From Sulfolobales archaeon Acd1 (lineage in GTDB: Archaea > Thermoproteota > Thermoprotei_A > Sulfolobales > Sulfolobaceae): 64,000 nucleotides of DNA. The notes under the pieces were generated by a model. The model ran no database searches, was not told where the DNA came from, and saw only the letters and a list, made by a program, of their open reading frames with translations. This document shows positions 10,067 to 19,587 of the stretch, piece by piece. The stretch covers positions 709,064-773,063 of the forward strand of contig APJY01000001.1 of assembly GCA_000389735.1 (NCBI GenBank), given 5' to 3'. How positions within the stretch are numbered: position 1 is the stretch's first letter; every line of letters begins with the position of its first letter. Both the position numbers and the translations under genes were made by a program.

Positions 10067-11269
10067 ATTGTTGGAAACGGGAAAGAAGAGCTTCTGAAGT
10101 GTTTAGACTGTGGAGCCGAGTACGAACTTGATCAGAACCTACTCCTCTGTCCTAAGTGTGGAGGACTCCTAGAGATAATAGTAAAGCATAGGAACGTTGA
10201 TTTCAGGAACCTAAGTGGTAGGGGTGTCTGGCGTTACAAGAACCTCATCGCCGGCAAGTACTCTAAGATAGTTACGTTAAACGAGGGCGCTACTCCACTG
10301 ATAAAATCTAGAATTTATAAATCAGTTTACTACAAGTTCGAGGGCGCTAATCCAACAGGTAGCTTCAAAGATCGAGGAATGACGGTAGCCGTAAGCTCGG
10401 CTGTGAGCAACGGTTATAAAGTCGTGGTAGCCGCCTCAACGGGCAACACAGCTGCCTCCGCGGCCGCTTACGCTAGCAGGGGAGGGTTGAGGAGTTACAT
10501 CATCTTGCCTAAAGGCAAGGTTGCTATGGGGAAGTTAGCTCAATCTATCCTGTACGGGGCGACCATAATAGAAATCGAGAGCAACTTCGACGTAGCGATG
10601 AGTAGCGTGATGAGGCTGTATAAAGAGCACAGGGTCGTTTATCCGCTGAACTCCTTCAATCCCTGGAGGTTAGAGGGGCAGAAAACGATAGCGTTCGAGA
10701 TAGTTGAGGAACTCGGCGTTCCTGATAACGTGATCGTGCCTGTAGGCAACGCGGGTAACATCTACGCGATTTGGAAGGGGTTCAACGAGCTTTACGAGGC
10801 CGGTAGAATCGACAGGGTTCCCAGAATGATAGGGGTACAGGCGGAAGGTGCCGCTCCTATTGCTAAGGCAGTAGAGAAGAGCCTTGACCAACCCGAGTTC
10901 CTCGACAACCCTGAAACCGTCGCTACTGCAATAAGGATAGGGAAGCCCGTCAACTGGAAGAAGGCGCTCAAGGCCATAAAGCTGTCGAAGGGGAGCGCCA
11001 TTACAGCGAGCGATAATGAGATTCTAGAAGCTCAGAAGGAATTAGCGAGAATTGATGGAATTGGAGCAGAACCCGCCTCCGCCGCGGCCCTCGCGGGGTA
11101 TAAGAAGCTCTTAAGCTCAGGTAAAATCTCGGAGGACGAGACGACCGTTATCGTGCTCACCGGACACGCCCTCAAGGACCCAGACGTGATGATTAAGGCG
11201 GACGCCAGAAGGATCTTAGTTAACCCAGAACATCTCGACAAGTTGATTTTAGGTGATCTCGGGCTATGA
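10067..11269 (+). CDS. thrC: Threonine synthase, start codon abnormal
   Basis: PLP enzyme converting O-phosphohomoserine to threonine. The frame is open from just after TGA at 10061-10063 and encodes an N-terminal zinc ribbon (CLDC and CPKC, codons from 10100), ATPLIKS, the PLP-lysine motif PTGSFKDRG (Lys codon 10367-10369) and the [11 protein letters not shown]-like and VPVGNAGN loops. No ATG, GTG or TTG exists in this frame before ATG 10379, which lies after the essential lysine. Candidates are ATT at 10067, CTG at 10094, or TTG at 10071 joined by a one-base frameshift in the G run at 10079-10081. The feature start given is the earliest plausible one. It overlaps ask by 4 bp. Confidence 0.85.
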   Translation: MVGNGKEELLKCLDCGAEYELDQNLLLCPKCGGLLEIIVKHRNVDFRNLSGRGVWRYKNLIAGKYSKIVTLNEGATPLIKSRIYKSVYYKFEGANPTGSFKDRGMTVAVSSAVSNGYKVVVAASTGNTAASAAAYASRGGLRSYIILPKGKVAMGKLAQSILYGATIIEIESNFDVAMSSVMRLYKEHRVVYPLNSFNPWRLEGQKTIAFEIVEELGVPDNVIVPVGNAGNIYAIWKGFNELYEAGRIDRVPRMIGVQAEGAAPIAKAVEKSLDQPEFLDNPETVATAIRIGKPVNWKKALKAIKLSKGSAITASDNEILEAQKELARIDGIGAEPASAAALAGYKKLLSSGKISEDETTVIVLTGHALKDPDVMIKADARRILVNPEHLDKLILGDLGL

Positions 11270-12600
11270 GAATAATTAAGATAGGTGGATCCATTCAGAA
11301 AGATCCTAATGACTATCATTTGATCGCTGAAAAAATAAAGAAATTTACAGATGATAAAGTAATAGTTGTCACGTCGGCCCTGAAGAACGTGACTAACGAG
11401 TTACTGCAGGTCACTAACGAGCCCGAGAAGGCCGTGAGTAAGGTCTCCGAAATAATAGACAGGCACTATGACATGCTTTCGAAAGTCTCGAACGGCAAAG
11501 TGTTCGAAGAGGGCTTCCAGCTCCTTTCGAAGGTCACAGATGAGTTGGCCAAAGTTGCCTGGGCGATAGGAATGCTCGGCGAGAACAACCCCAGGTTGAG
11601 GGATTACGTGCTTTCATTCGGCGAGAGGATGGCCGTCATAATCCTAGGAGAGGCCTTGAGGAGTTACGGAATTGACGCGAGGCCCATCACCGAACCTCCT
11701 TTAATAACCGACTCCAATTACGGTGAGGCTAACGTCCTACTTCCGGAAACTAAAGAAAGGTTACACGCCTTGCTTGAGTCCGTGAAGTCGAAGGTCGTGG
11801 TAGTTCCCGGCTTCATAGGGATAACTCCGGAGGGTAAATACACTACTATTGGTAGAGGAGGAAGCGACTACTCAGCTACCGTCATAGCGAAGGCCCTCAA
11901 CGTTAAGGAAGTGAGGCTAGTGACGGAAGTCCCGGGCATAATGACGGGCGACCCGAGGAAGTTCAAGGGGGCCAAGACGATCCCCAGACTCTCTCTCGAA
12001 GAGGCAGTGGAGTTGTCTCAGCTAGGGGCCAAGAGGTTGCACCCGAAGACGTTCGACCCGGTCTTCGACACGGACATAGAGGTTTACGTCGAGGGGCTTT
12101 ACGATGAGGGGTTCACGGTAGTCAAGGGGGCCTGTACACCCAGCGATGTGTTGAAGGGAATAGCCGTTGTAGAGGGTTTAACGCTGATAGATGTGGAAAG
12201 TACCAGGATGGTCGGAAGAATTGGCTCAGCCGCCGCAGTGATGACGGAAGCACAGAAGGCTAACGTTAACATAATCGCGATGAGCCAGCCCGCCAGCGAG
12301 ACGTCCATTCAGTTGGTCGTGAGTTCCTCGGACGCGAAGAAGCTTCAGGAAAGGTTGGCTAGCCTTAAGGAATTCGTCAAAGACATAAGCGCTATTGACG
12401 TTGATGCAGTGAGTATTGTAGGGTGTGGCCTACAGAGGCCCGAAATAGCCTCAAAGGTGATCTCTTCGGCAGCTGCATATAACCCGATTTCCGTATCCAG
12501 AGGGATGAGAAGGGTAAGCCTAACATTTATAGCGGAGAGAGGTCAAGCCGTTGAGCTAGCCGAGGAGCTTCACGAGGTGGTCCTGAAGTGGATAAACTAA
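11266..12600 (+). CDS. lysC: Aspartate kinase
   Basis: Phosphorylates aspartate, the first step to threonine, methionine and (in some organisms) lysine. The 444-residue protein starts with the kinase motif KIGGS (residues 5-9), has [16 protein letters not shown] (about 198-213) and the [12 protein letters not shown] substrate loop (about 220-231), then two C-terminal ACT regulatory domains (from about residue 300), consistent with feedback control by threonine. ATG overlaps the thrC stop (ATGA), and the end overlaps asd by 13 bp, so the three genes are coupled. Confidence 0.95.
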   Translation: MRIIKIGGSIQKDPNDYHLIAEKIKKFTDDKVIVVTSALKNVTNELLQVTNEPEKAVSKVSEIIDRHYDMLSKVSNGKVFEEGFQLLSKVTDELAKVAWAIGMLGENNPRLRDYVLSFGERMAVIILGEALRSYGIDARPITEPPLITDSNYGEANVLLPETKERLHALLESVKSKVVVVPGFIGITPEGKYTTIGRGGSDYSATVIAKALNVKEVRLVTEVPGIMTGDPRKFKGAKTIPRLSLEEAVELSQLGAKRLHPKTFDPVFDTDIEVYVEGLYDEGFTVVKGACTPSDVLKGIAVVEGLTLIDVESTRMVGRIGSAAAVMTEAQKANVNIIAMSQPASETSIQLVVSSSDAKKLQERLASLKEFVKDISAIDVDAVSIVGCGLQRPEIASKVISSAAAYNPISVSRGMRRVSLTFIAERGQAVELAEELHEVVLKWIN

Positions 12601-13640
12601 AGGTCTCCCTGCTAGGAGCCACTGGAATGGTCGGCCAAAAGATGGTGAAGTTGCTTGCGAAGCACCCTCAATTAGAGCTGGTTAAGGTCAGCGCTTCTCC
12701 CAGCAAGGTCGGAAAGAAGTACAGGGAGGCTGTCAGGTGGATAGAGCCGGGTGACGTCTCAGAAGAGGTAGCGGATCTCCCCGTTGTGTCAACCAACTAC
12801 GAAGACCACAAGGACGTTGACGTTGTCCTATCTGCCCTCCCGAACGAAATAGCTGAGAGCATTGAGCTGGAGCTCGTGAGAAAAGGAAAGGTAGTCATCT
12901 CGAACGCCAGCCCCTTCAGAATGGATCCGGACGTCCCTCTCATAAACCCGGAAGTTAATTGGGAGCATCTGGAGCTCCTGAAGCATCAGAAGCAAAGAAA
13001 GGGATGGGAAGGGCTTCTTGTGAAGAACCCCAACTGTACGGCGGCCATAATTTCCTTGCCGATTAAGCCCTTGCTTGACATATTTAGGAACAAGAAGGTC
13101 ATAATAACCACGCTCCAATCGGTAAGCGGGGCCGGCTATAACGGAGTCCCTTACATGAGCATTGAGGGCAACGTAATACCCTACATTAAGGGTGAAGAGG
13201 ACAAAATCGCGAAGGAGCTGACCAAGCTGACCGGCAGGGTCGAGGACGGAAAGATAGTACATGAGAGCCTAGATTCTAGCGTTACTTCCACTAGAGTACC
13301 CACTAGAGTCGGGCATATGGCCGTAATTAACGTGATCGCTGGGGACGAGAAGATAAACCTGAACGAGATTAAGGAGAGGCTGAAAAACTTCAAGTCGTTG
13401 CCTCAGATTAAGAAACTCCCGACTGCGCCCGAGAGGCCAATAATTGTTAGGGACGAGGAGGACAGGCCCCAACCGATACTCGACGTAAGTAACGAGAACG
13501 GGATGGCCGTCACTGTGGGGAGGTTAAGGCATGAGAACGGCGTCCTGAGAATGGTCGTCCTTGGGGACAACCTCGTAAGGGGCGCCGCCGGAATTACGGT
13601 GCTCACCCTGGAGGTCATGAAAGCGCTGGGTTACGTATGA
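12588..13640 (+). CDS. asd: Aspartate-semialdehyde dehydrogenase
   Basis: Reduces aspartyl phosphate to the semialdehyde with NADPH. The 350-residue protein has the nucleotide loop [13 protein letters not shown] (residues 8-20), the catalytic Cys in NPNCTAAII (about residue 148), and the [11 protein letters not shown] substrate loop with a later [12 protein letters not shown] histidine motif. This is the archaeal/fungal type. It begins at GTG 12588 inside the end of ask and ends overlapping the PHP gene by 4 bp. The pathway order thrC-ask-asd supports threonine synthesis as the role of this operon. Confidence 0.95.
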   Translation: MDKLKVSLLGATGMVGQKMVKLLAKHPQLELVKVSASPSKVGKKYREAVRWIEPGDVSEEVADLPVVSTNYEDHKDVDVVLSALPNEIAESIELELVRKGKVVISNASPFRMDPDVPLINPEVNWEHLELLKHQKQRKGWEGLLVKNPNCTAAIISLPIKPLLDIFRNKKVIITTLQSVSGAGYNGVPYMSIEGNVIPYIKGEEDKIAKELTKLTGRVEDGKIVHESLDSSVTSTRVPTRVGHMAVINVIAGDEKINLNEIKERLKNFKSLPQIKKLPTAPERPIIVRDEEDRPQPILDVSNENGMAVTVGRLRHENGVLRMVVLGDNLVRGAAGITVLTLEVMKALGYV

Positions 13641-14299
13641 TTAAGGTGGACCTTCACGTCCACTCTTGTTTCAGCGATGGAAGCGAAACGCCGGAGTTTT
13701 TAGTCGAGTACTCTCGCAAGGTCGGCTTGGATCTGATAGCGATAACCGACCACGACACCTCCGAAGGAGCCATAAGGGTGAGAGGGAAAGCCTTGCTAGG
13801 ACAGGAAGTTACGACGGAGCACGGCCACGTCGTTATAATCTGCAACTTCCCTCCCGACCCTCCCAGGAGACTATACGACCTCCTTGACTACGCAGACCAG
13901 AACTCGTGTGTCCTTTTTCCCTCCCATCCATTCGACGTGACCAGGGCCGGCATAGGTAAGGTAATTTTCCAGATAATCGACAGGATTAAATTCGTCGAGA
14001 TTTACAACTCCAAAGCGCCCCCCAGTTCTAATGGGAAAGCGAAGAACCTCGCCGTAAGTAAGGGGCTTATAGGTCTAGCCAACTCGGACGCTCATGTTAA
14101 GGAGGCCTTAGGGTCCGCCTACAACCTAGTGGACTCCGAAGCTAGGCCGGAAGACGTCTTAGAGGCTTTACTTAAAGGCAAGGTGGAGCCCGTCCCTGTC
14201 GGCTTGAGCGCGAAAGCGAAATTAAGCATAGTGAAGTGGTATTTCGTGAGGAAGCTGAGGCTTGCGGAAAATCCCTGCAGAACTCTGTGTGAAATGTAA
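13637..14299 (+). CDS. PHP-domain metal-dependent phosphoesterase
   Basis: A 220-residue protein with the PHP metal-site motifs HVHSCFSDG (residues 7-15) and ITDHDT (about 36-41), a mid His ([10 protein letters not shown]), a SHPFD motif (about 95) and a terminal NSDAH (about 150). These histidines and aspartates form the trinuclear metal site of polymerase-histidinol-phosphatase proteins, so it is probably a phosphoesterase. The substrate is unknown. It is too short for a histidinol phosphatase of the classic type and has no polymerase fusion. It overlaps asd by 4 bp and nre by 38 bp; the link to Nre suggests a nucleic-acid or nucleotide substrate, but that is inference. Confidence 0.85.
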   Translation: MIKVDLHVHSCFSDGSETPEFLVEYSRKVGLDLIAITDHDTSEGAIRVRGKALLGQEVTTEHGHVVIICNFPPDPPRRLYDLLDYADQNSCVLFPSHPFDVTRAGIGKVIFQIIDRIKFVEIYNSKAPPSSNGKAKNLAVSKGLIGLANSDAHVKEALGSAYNLVDSEARPEDVLEALLKGKVEPVPVGLSAKAKLSIVKWYFVRKLRLAENPCRTLCEM

Positions 14300-15512
14300 A
14301 GGTTACAAACTCCTCTGCGGGCTCCCCTCGTGCCCGATAATGTCGAGGTTCAGGTCTCTGGTCAACGTAGCTAGGGTTTTGTCGTCTAAGGACGTGATTA
14401 CGGGTTCGACTCCTCCGAGCGGTATCGTCGGGGAAAGGGGTTACCCTAACGTTAGGGTCATAATAGGGGTGCCTCCCGAGGTGACGGGAGCCCAGGCCAA
14501 GGAGTTCGAGGACCCGAAAGGGTGGTGGGGACGGAAGAGCCTCAACGAGATAATAGAATTGAGGTCTTCCTTAGTCTCAGCCGTTATAGAGAGCGTTAAG
14601 GTGAACGACCCCTGGAAGCTTTACGAGAAGGAGATATCCTTAGCCGTTGCGTCCAAGGACCCTGTTCAAACCGAGGTTATTTCGAAGAGCGATATAGTCC
14701 CTAAGCTCAGGTTCGACGGGGTTCTGGTCCCTAGGGGACCTTCCCTCAAGGCTGAGGAAGTGAAGGTGGACGAGAACCCCAAGCTTTCGAAGAAAATGGA
14801 GAGCCTTATCTTCGACGACGTTAAGGCGGAGGACTCTGTAATTGAGCTTTATCAGGCGGGGGAGGACGTCTACTCAATCGTTCCCAGCCTGTCCATGGGA
14901 CTGCTAGGCAGAAGGAAGAACAGGAAGTTGGTACCTACTAGATGGGCCATTACAGCCGTGGACTCGATAATTGGAAAACATCTTCTTAGAAAAATTCAAT
15001 TTTTCCCGGAAGTTAACGATATTACGGTTTATCATTCGGCCTATTTAGGCAACAGGTTCTTCGTAGTCCTCTTCCCTTCCAAATACAGGGGTGTTTGGGT
15101 CGAGATATGGCACCCTATGTCCCTGTGGGCTGACGAAGTTACCGTAGTCGATCTCTACGAGAACTTCTGGGGGGAGTACGACACGCTCGACGGAGGTTAC
15201 ATGGCAGCGAGACTCTCGGTCTTGGAGTACCTCTATAACAACGTTAGGCAGGCGGGCTTCGTTATAGTTAGGGAGGTGACGAAAGAGTACTTCGCCCCTG
15301 TGGGTAACTGGCACATAAGAGAGACAGTTAGAAGGGCGATGCGAAACCCCATATTCAAGGCAGGAAGCCTGGAGGAAGCGTTGAAGGAAGTCCAATCCAG
15401 GCTGTTAGTTAAGGTTAACCTATTCGAGATCCCGAGCGTAAAGAAACTGGTCGCTCAAAAGGAGATAACTGGTTACTTTACTAAAAGCGATAGGACGGAT
15501 AGAGCGGTGTAA
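14262..15512 (+). CDS. nreA: Nre-family DNA repair protein with C-terminal PIP-box
   Basis: Archaeal Nre proteins act in repair of mitomycin-type damage and bind PCNA. The 416-residue protein begins with a zinc-finger-like segment (CVKC and CGLPSCP, about residues 9-25), followed by the family core ([42 protein letters not shown]; [15 protein letters not shown] [15 protein letters not shown]). The C-terminus contains QKEITGYF, a match to the PCNA-interacting consensus Q-x-x-I/L-x-x-aromatic-aromatic. It starts at TTG 14262 within the PHP gene and overlaps argF by 40 bp at the convergent 3' ends. Start choice is moderately sure because the zinc motif immediately follows it. Confidence 0.9.
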   Translation: MRKIPAELCVKCKGYKLLCGLPSCPIMSRFRSLVNVARVLSSKDVITGSTPPSGIVGERGYPNVRVIIGVPPEVTGAQAKEFEDPKGWWGRKSLNEIIELRSSLVSAVIESVKVNDPWKLYEKEISLAVASKDPVQTEVISKSDIVPKLRFDGVLVPRGPSLKAEEVKVDENPKLSKKMESLIFDDVKAEDSVIELYQAGEDVYSIVPSLSMGLLGRRKNRKLVPTRWAITAVDSIIGKHLLRKIQFFPEVNDITVYHSAYLGNRFFVVLFPSKYRGVWVEIWHPMSLWADEVTVVDLYENFWGEYDTLDGGYMAARLSVLEYLYNNVRQAGFVIVREVTKEYFAPVGNWHIRETVRRAMRNPIFKAGSLEEALKEVQSRLLVKVNLFEIPSVKKLVAQKEITGYFTKSDRTDRAV

Positions 15513-16396
15513 AGCCTGTTCTCCGCCTGATCCCAAACCGCGCTCTGTGGGCCGTCTATGACTTCCGCGTCAACCTCCTCGCCCCTAACCGCCGGAAGGC
15601 AGTGCATGAAGATCGCGTCTGAAGAGGCGTACCTCATGAGGTCCTTCGTCACCCTGAATTCCTTGAGCTTCTTCCTTTTCTCCTCCGCCATACTCTCTTG
15701 GCCCATGCTCACCCACACATCAGTGTAAACGACCCTCGATCCCCTTACGGCCTCATAGGGATCCTCATAGAACTCAATTACAGCGTCAGTTTCCTCGGCC
15801 TTCTCCTCTATCCTCTTCCATATGTCCGGCCTAGGCCTAAAGTCCTTGGGCGACGCGACTTTTATTCTGAGCCCCATGACGCTGGCGAACGCCATTAGGC
15901 TGACGAGGACGTTGTCCGAGCCGTCCCCCACGAACGCTACGGTTTCATACCTTCCCAACTTCTCGTATATAGTCATGTAATCCGTGAGGGCCTGTAAGGG
16001 GTGGGACAGGTCGCTCAGCAGGTTTATGACGGGGACGCCCGAGTAGTCCCTCAGTTTCTCCAGCGTGGAGTGGTTCAAGACTCTAGCGCCTATCGCCGAG
16101 ACCATCCTTCCCAACACGCGGGCGGTGTCCTCCACTGGTTCACCCCTACTCATTTGGATATCGCTCTTATTCAACACGATAGGATGGCCCCCTAAGGCGT
16201 TGATTGCGACCTCCATGCTGACTCTGGTCCTGGTGCTCGGCTTCTCGAAGATGAGGGCCACGCTCTTACCGCTCAGCTTCTTCGGGACGGCGTTAACTTT
16301 GTACAAATCCTTCATCAGGAAGGCGTTCCTAATGAACCTCTCCAGTTCCTCCCTCTTGAAGTCAAGGAGGCACAGCAGGCTATTGACTGCAGTCAT
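15473..16396 (-). CDS. argF: Ornithine carbamoyltransferase
   Basis: Makes citrulline from ornithine and carbamoyl phosphate in arginine synthesis. The 307-residue protein has the carbamoyl-phosphate motif [11 protein letters not shown] (about residues 51-61), [12 protein letters not shown] (about 133), the domain linker [11 protein letters not shown], and the ornithine-site HCLPA (about 268). Asp/Ser residues at the ornithine SMG loop (VSMGQE) favour OTCase over aspartate transcarbamylase. It is a stand-alone gene convergent with nreA. Confidence 0.95.
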   Translation of the reverse strand: MTAVNSLLCLLDFKREELERFIRNAFLMKDLYKVNAVPKKLSGKSVALIFEKPSTRTRVSMEVAINALGGHPIVLNKSDIQMSRGEPVEDTARVLGRMVSAIGARVLNHSTLEKLRDYSGVPVINLLSDLSHPLQALTDYMTIYEKLGRYETVAFVGDGSDNVLVSLMAFASVMGLRIKVASPKDFRPRPDIWKRIEEKAEETDAVIEFYEDPYEAVRGSRVVYTDVWVSMGQESMAEEKRKKLKEFRVTKDLMRYASSDAIFMHCLPAVRGEEVDAEVIDGPQSAVWDQAENRLYTALSVLSLLVK

Positions 16397-16412
16397 CTTT
16401 AACTAACTACGG

Positions 16413-17066
16413 TTGGATAAGATTCGAGTAATAATGATTGCACCGAAAGAAGCCATTCAGATCATAGAGGATGTCGCGAGGTCTAAACACGGCGTTAAAC
16501 CTTCCTTCGATTCGGGGACTGTGATGCTAGCCCTAATGAGGATAGATGAGGAGAAGACGATAGGCAGGCCGAGCCTCATGAAGTCGTTAAACCTTCACGA
16601 GGCCCAGGCCAAGACGCTCATAAAGAGGCTGAAGGAATCTGGCCTAGTAACCTCGGATAGGGTTTTAGGGCTTTCACTCACGGAAAAGGGGAAAAGCGTC
16701 CTGGAGTCCGTCGAGTCGGTTGTCACCCTTTCCAAAGAATGTATCGAAATAACCACGTTAGGGTGGACTACAGCTGGAGCCGTCATATCTCAGGGCGCTA
16801 AGTTGCTTAACAAGATGAGCGTTTCATCGCTCAGGGATCTGGGCGTTTCCTTAGGAGCACAAGCCGTGCTACTCGTCGTGAAGGAGGGAGGGGAACTCGT
16901 GATGCCTCCCAGGTCCCTTAACGAGGACGAAACAGTTAGGTCAATAAGGATCGAGATCGCAAAGAAGTTCGACCTGAAAGACGGAGACCTCTTGACCCTA
17001 GTAACGCCTTGTGATAAGACTTTACTCAGCAGAATCGTTTTGAGCTACGCGAAGCTGCTTGATTAA
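16413..17066 (+). CDS. Winged-helix regulator, DUF4443-like
   Basis: A 217-residue predicted DNA-binding protein. Residues about 30-100 form a winged helix (LMRIDEEKTIGRPSLMKSLNLHEAQAK-type region, helix-turn-helix around 50-80, LGLSLTEKGKSVLESV as wing). The C-terminal half (about 110-217) is a mixed alpha/beta domain with GAQAVLLVVKEGGELVMPPRS and IAKKFDLKDGDLLTLVTP; this architecture recalls DUF4443 proteins. It starts at TTG 16413, and its stop overlaps the next gene by 8 bp. The ligand is unknown. Divergence from argF by 16 bp makes control of argF conceivable but unproven. Confidence 0.7.
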   Translation: MDKIRVIMIAPKEAIQIIEDVARSKHGVKPSFDSGTVMLALMRIDEEKTIGRPSLMKSLNLHEAQAKTLIKRLKESGLVTSDRVLGLSLTEKGKSVLESVESVVTLSKECIEITTLGWTTAGAVISQGAKLLNKMSVSSLRDLGVSLGAQAVLLVVKEGGELVMPPRSLNEDETVRSIRIEIAKKFDLKDGDLLTLVTPCDKTLLSRIVLSYAKLLD

Positions 17067-18141
17067 GGTCGGCCTTGTCGTCAATCCATACGCGGGCTCC
17101 GGAGGTAGGAGCGGTCATAAGGGAAGCGATGACCTGTACGAGCTTAACGCAGACACCCCAGGGAGAATGAGAAGGTTCTTAAGCCTGGCTCCCCGCGAAG
17201 TCCTTTACGTTACCGCATCCAACCTCATGGGGAGCTATTACTTCTCCTATTTCCCAGGCCAGTTCCGCTTCGTTGACATAGGTATTGGGAAAGAAACCCG
17301 AACTACCAGGTACCACACGATGAACGCTGTGAAAGAGTTCGTAAGGAACGGGGTCGAAATAATAGTGTTCGCAGGAGGCGACGGAACTGCCAGGGATGTC
17401 GCTGAGGCTCTAAGGGAGGTCAACGCCAACGTTCCCGTTCTCGGGATACCCACAGGGGTTAAGATGCACAGTGGCGTCTTCGCCCAGACACCCGAAAAGG
17501 CTGCAGAGGTCTTGAACTCCTTTATTTCCGGTAAAACGGTCCTAAGACCCGGCGAGATAGTAGACGTCGACGAGGACCTCTACAGGATAGGGGTGTACGT
17601 TGTTAGGAGGTACTTCGTCGTAACAACTGTCAGCTCCTCCGATGTGGTGGCGTCCAAAGTGGAGGTGAATACGGAAGAGGAAGAGCTGGAAGGCATAGCC
17701 TCGTACTTTCGTGAACGCCTTTACAGGCCGGACGTAACGTATGTTTTCGGTCCGGGGAGCACAGTCAAGTACGTCGAGAGGGCCCTGTTCTCTGCTTCGG
17801 GGCCTTTCCTGTCTACGGACGTTGTGAAGGACGGGAAGCTACGAATTGCTAACGCCTCCTACGACGACCTGCTCGGCTTAACCGGGGAGTTAATCCTGGT
17901 GGTGACCCCCATAGGCGGTCAGGGCTTTCTGTTCGGTAGAGGGAATCAGGAAATAGGGCCGGAGTTCCTCAGAAGGGTTGGTAAACATAGAATAGTAGTG
18001 ATCTCAACCAGGTTAAAGCTCAGGAGCTTCGAATGCTTGAGGATCGACACTGGTGATCCCCAAGTCGATAGGGAGCTTTCAGGAGTTTACGAGGTGTTAA
18101 TTGGGTACAACGAGTTCTACGCCGTCACCACATGCGAGTAA
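17059..18141 (+). CDS. ATP-NAD kinase-like protein (COG3199 type)
   Basis: A 360-residue protein of the diacylglycerol/NAD kinase fold. It begins with GLVVNPYAGSGG (residues 5-16) and carries the hallmark FAGGDGTARDVAEAL (about 113-127) and PVLGIPTGVKMHSGVFA (about 137-153), the typical NAD-kinase GGDGT and substrate loops. It is longer than canonical NadK and resembles the archaeal family annotated as predicted polyphosphate/ATP-NAD kinase or AcoX-like, so true NAD kinase activity should not be assumed. It starts at TTG within the end of the regulator gene (8-bp overlap), so the two are co-transcribed. Confidence 0.85.
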   Translation: MIKVGLVVNPYAGSGGRSGHKGSDDLYELNADTPGRMRRFLSLAPREVLYVTASNLMGSYYFSYFPGQFRFVDIGIGKETRTTRYHTMNAVKEFVRNGVEIIVFAGGDGTARDVAEALREVNANVPVLGIPTGVKMHSGVFAQTPEKAAEVLNSFISGKTVLRPGEIVDVDEDLYRIGVYVVRRYFVVTTVSSSDVVASKVEVNTEEEELEGIASYFRERLYRPDVTYVFGPGSTVKYVERALFSASGPFLSTDVVKDGKLRIANASYDDLLGLTGELILVVTPIGGQGFLFGRGNQEIGPEFLRRVGKHRIVVISTRLKLRSFECLRIDTGDPQVDRELSGVYEVLIGYNEFYAVTTCE

Positions 18142-18190
18142 TACAACTTAGAACCTTCAGCAAGTAAATACGTGGAATACTTTTCATCGT

Positions 18191-18219
18191 GATATAAGAG
18201 GGGTTGGCCAAGGTTAACC
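18191..18219 (+). promoter_or_regulatory. whiP promoter with two abutting palindromes
   Basis: GATATAAG at 18191-18198 is a TATA-like box 23-30 bp before the ATG at 18221, which implies a leaderless message. Between box and start lie two perfect 8-bp palindromes that touch: TTGGCCAA at 18204-18211 and GGTTAACC at 18212-18219. A protein bound here would sit on the transcription start. Autoregulation by the initiator is the natural guess, but nothing here proves it. Confidence 0.55.
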
Positions 18220-18220
18220 A

Positions 18221-18958
18221 ATGAACCCGAGCGAGGATGCTGATGCTATCCGCGGTATCGAGCTGGCCGAGAGGCTAACGACCAGGTCCGGACCCAGATC
18301 TAAGCTTATGGAAGCGATATTAGTCCTACTTTACGCCAGACCCTTAAGGACCTCTGAAATAGCCTCGCACCTCGGTTACTCCTCGAAGTACATCAGCAGC
18401 TACATGAGCTACTGGAGGAAGAAGAACCTCGTTTATCAGGAAGGGGGCAGGTGGTACTTAACTCCTCAGGGTGAAACGATCGCCAAGGAAATAATAGAAT
18501 CGGTGAACAACGCTCGGTTTAACGAGTTCCTCGCCCTAGCCCGTTTGATAATGGTAAAACCTGAAAGCCAGACAAAGAACGACAATGTTGAACAAGAGAC
18601 GAAAAAAGCGGCGAAAAATGTTTTGTCGTTCTTTGTTAATCAAACCAAATCTGTCAACAAAGAAACACAAAACAAGAACCCTGAGGTTTGTCTAAAGGAG
18701 ATCCTGCAAAAGCTTGATGAGGATGAGAGGGAGATAATGAGCTTCCTTCTGTCAAAGTATTCCGCATGGAAGTCGACTTACCTATACGTCGATCAGATCC
18801 AGGAGGAGACAGGTGCCGATGTCGGATGGCTTTTCAAGGTCTTGAGGAGGCTTCAGACCAAGAAACTGTTGTACCTCTATCATGATCCTAAGCTCGGGGT
18901 CAGGGTGGGGTTCACGCAGAACGTTAAGGCGCTCCTCGAGGAATGTTACTCTCAGTAG
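18221..18958 (+). CDS. whiP: WhiP-like winged-helix replication initiator
   Basis: A 245-residue protein with two winged-helix domains joined by a polar linker. The N-terminal domain (about residues 25-88) contains [19 protein letters not shown] and [22 protein letters not shown], and the C-terminal one (about 155-240) [23 protein letters not shown] and [19 protein letters not shown]. The linker (about 112-152) is rich in Lys, Asn, Gln and Thr. This architecture, the size, and the position between a CdvB2-like gene and thermosome alpha match WhiP, the Cdt1-related initiator that specifies oriC3 in Sulfolobus. Another double-winged-helix regulator remains possible. The linker codons carry a 14-bp inverted repeat. 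Confidence 0.7.
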   Translation: MNPSEDADAIRGIELAERLTTRSGPRSKLMEAILVLLYARPLRTSEIASHLGYSSKYISSYMSYWRKKNLVYQEGGRWYLTPQGETIAKEIIESVNNARFNEFLALARLIMVKPESQTKNDNVEQETKKAAKNVLSFFVNQTKSVNKETQNKNPEVCLKEILQKLDEDEREIMSFLLSKYSAWKSTYLYVDQIQEETGADVGWLFKVLRRLQTKKLLYLYHDPKLGVRVGFTQNVKALLEECYSQ

Positions 18959-19233
18959 AGAAAGACTGGTTTTCAAAAGTGTGATATACTTCAACTTCTC
19001 TCTTTTGTCTCCGATTCGTGTCAGTCACTTCTTTTCTTATATTTCGTCCAACATCTTAAGCCGATCTAAAGCTTAACATCGCTCAATTTCTTTCGTTTCA
19101 TTTTAATAAATCATTGAAATTATACAAACTATGGTACAAGATCAATCGCCTTAAAGGTTCTTTTGGTGACAATATAGTTGTAGTAATATATATTAGAACC
19201 AGTCGTGCAAAGCTGAGTGCCAGGAGGAGCAAG
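18550..19233. other. Candidate replication origin (oriC3-like)
   Basis: This stretch covers the AT-rich whiP linker codons and the 275-bp AT-rich intergenic region after whiP. It holds a 14-bp perfect inverted repeat, a third degenerate copy, an inverted hexamer TTAAGC/GCTTAA at 19056-19061 and 19071-19076, long pyrimidine runs, and a GAAACGAAAG core (minus strand, near 19090-19099) that partly resembles the ORB core GGAAACGAAAG but lacks its G-run. In Sulfolobus oriC3 lies next to whiP. Exact boundaries, and whether the origin is before or after the gene, cannot be read from sequence alone. Confidence 0.45.
18572..18636. repeat. 14-bp inverted repeat within whiP linker
   Basis: ACAAAGAACGACAA at 18572-18585 and its exact reverse complement TTGTCGTTCTTTGT at 18623-18636, centres 51 bp apart (about five helical turns). 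A third copy, ACAAAGAAACACAA at 18657-18670, matches the first in 12 of 14 positions in the same orientation. The arms lie in codons for the low-complexity linker of WhiP, where protein sequence constraint should be weak. Confidence 0.8.
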
Positions 19234-19563
19234 ATGTCAGATCCAGGGAAGTCCTTGAAAATATCGGAAGAGGATATGAACAAAATGTTAGCGAAGGCCG
19301 AAAAGGAGGCGGAGAAAAAGGACCACAAGAGGCAATGGATCGAGAGGATGCTCAAGAGCGCGAAATCCTATTATAAGCTCTGTCCTTACTACGATAAGAA
19401 GTCCAACCAATGCTTCCTTCAGGTGGGTAACAAATGTACTAGGGACGGTAAGTACGATAACTGTCCGATTTTCATAAACTTCCTGGAGGAAAAGTACAAC
19501 GAGTACGTGTCTAAAAAGAAGCTCCTCCCGATGGACTTCTTAGACTTGGGTCAGCCAATCTGA
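19234..19563 (+). CDS. Small Cys-motif hypothetical protein
   Basis: Read from ATG at 19234, preceded by AGGAGG, this is a 109-residue basic protein. The N-terminal half is a charged helix (EEDMNKMLAKAEKEAEKKDHKRQWIERMLKS). The C-terminal half has four cysteines in CPYY, QCFL, KCTR and CPIF, a likely metal or Fe-S module that recurs in the gene at 24028. A TATATATTA box at 19187-19195 fits this start. A frame opening at 19114 exists but its extra residues precede the promoter. Function is unknown; it seems specific to Sulfolobales. Confidence 0.7.
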   Translation: MSDPGKSLKISEEDMNKMLAKAEKEAEKKDHKRQWIERMLKSAKSYYKLCPYYDKKSNQCFLQVGNKCTRDGKYDNCPIFINFLEEKYNEYVSKKKLLPMDFLDLGQPI

Positions 19564-19587
19564 AAAACTTCTAACTCTCTTAATTTC

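Noticed and set aside
10379-11269. thrC starting at ATG 10379
   Set aside because: This start lies downstream of the PLP lysine codon (10367), so the product would be dead; the upstream frame clearly encodes the zinc ribbon and active site.
19088-19104. An ORB element (Orc1/Cdc6 site) downstream of whiP
   Set aside because: Only the GAAACGAAAG core resembles ORB; the flanking TCCA and the G-run are missing, so it is not claimed as a site.
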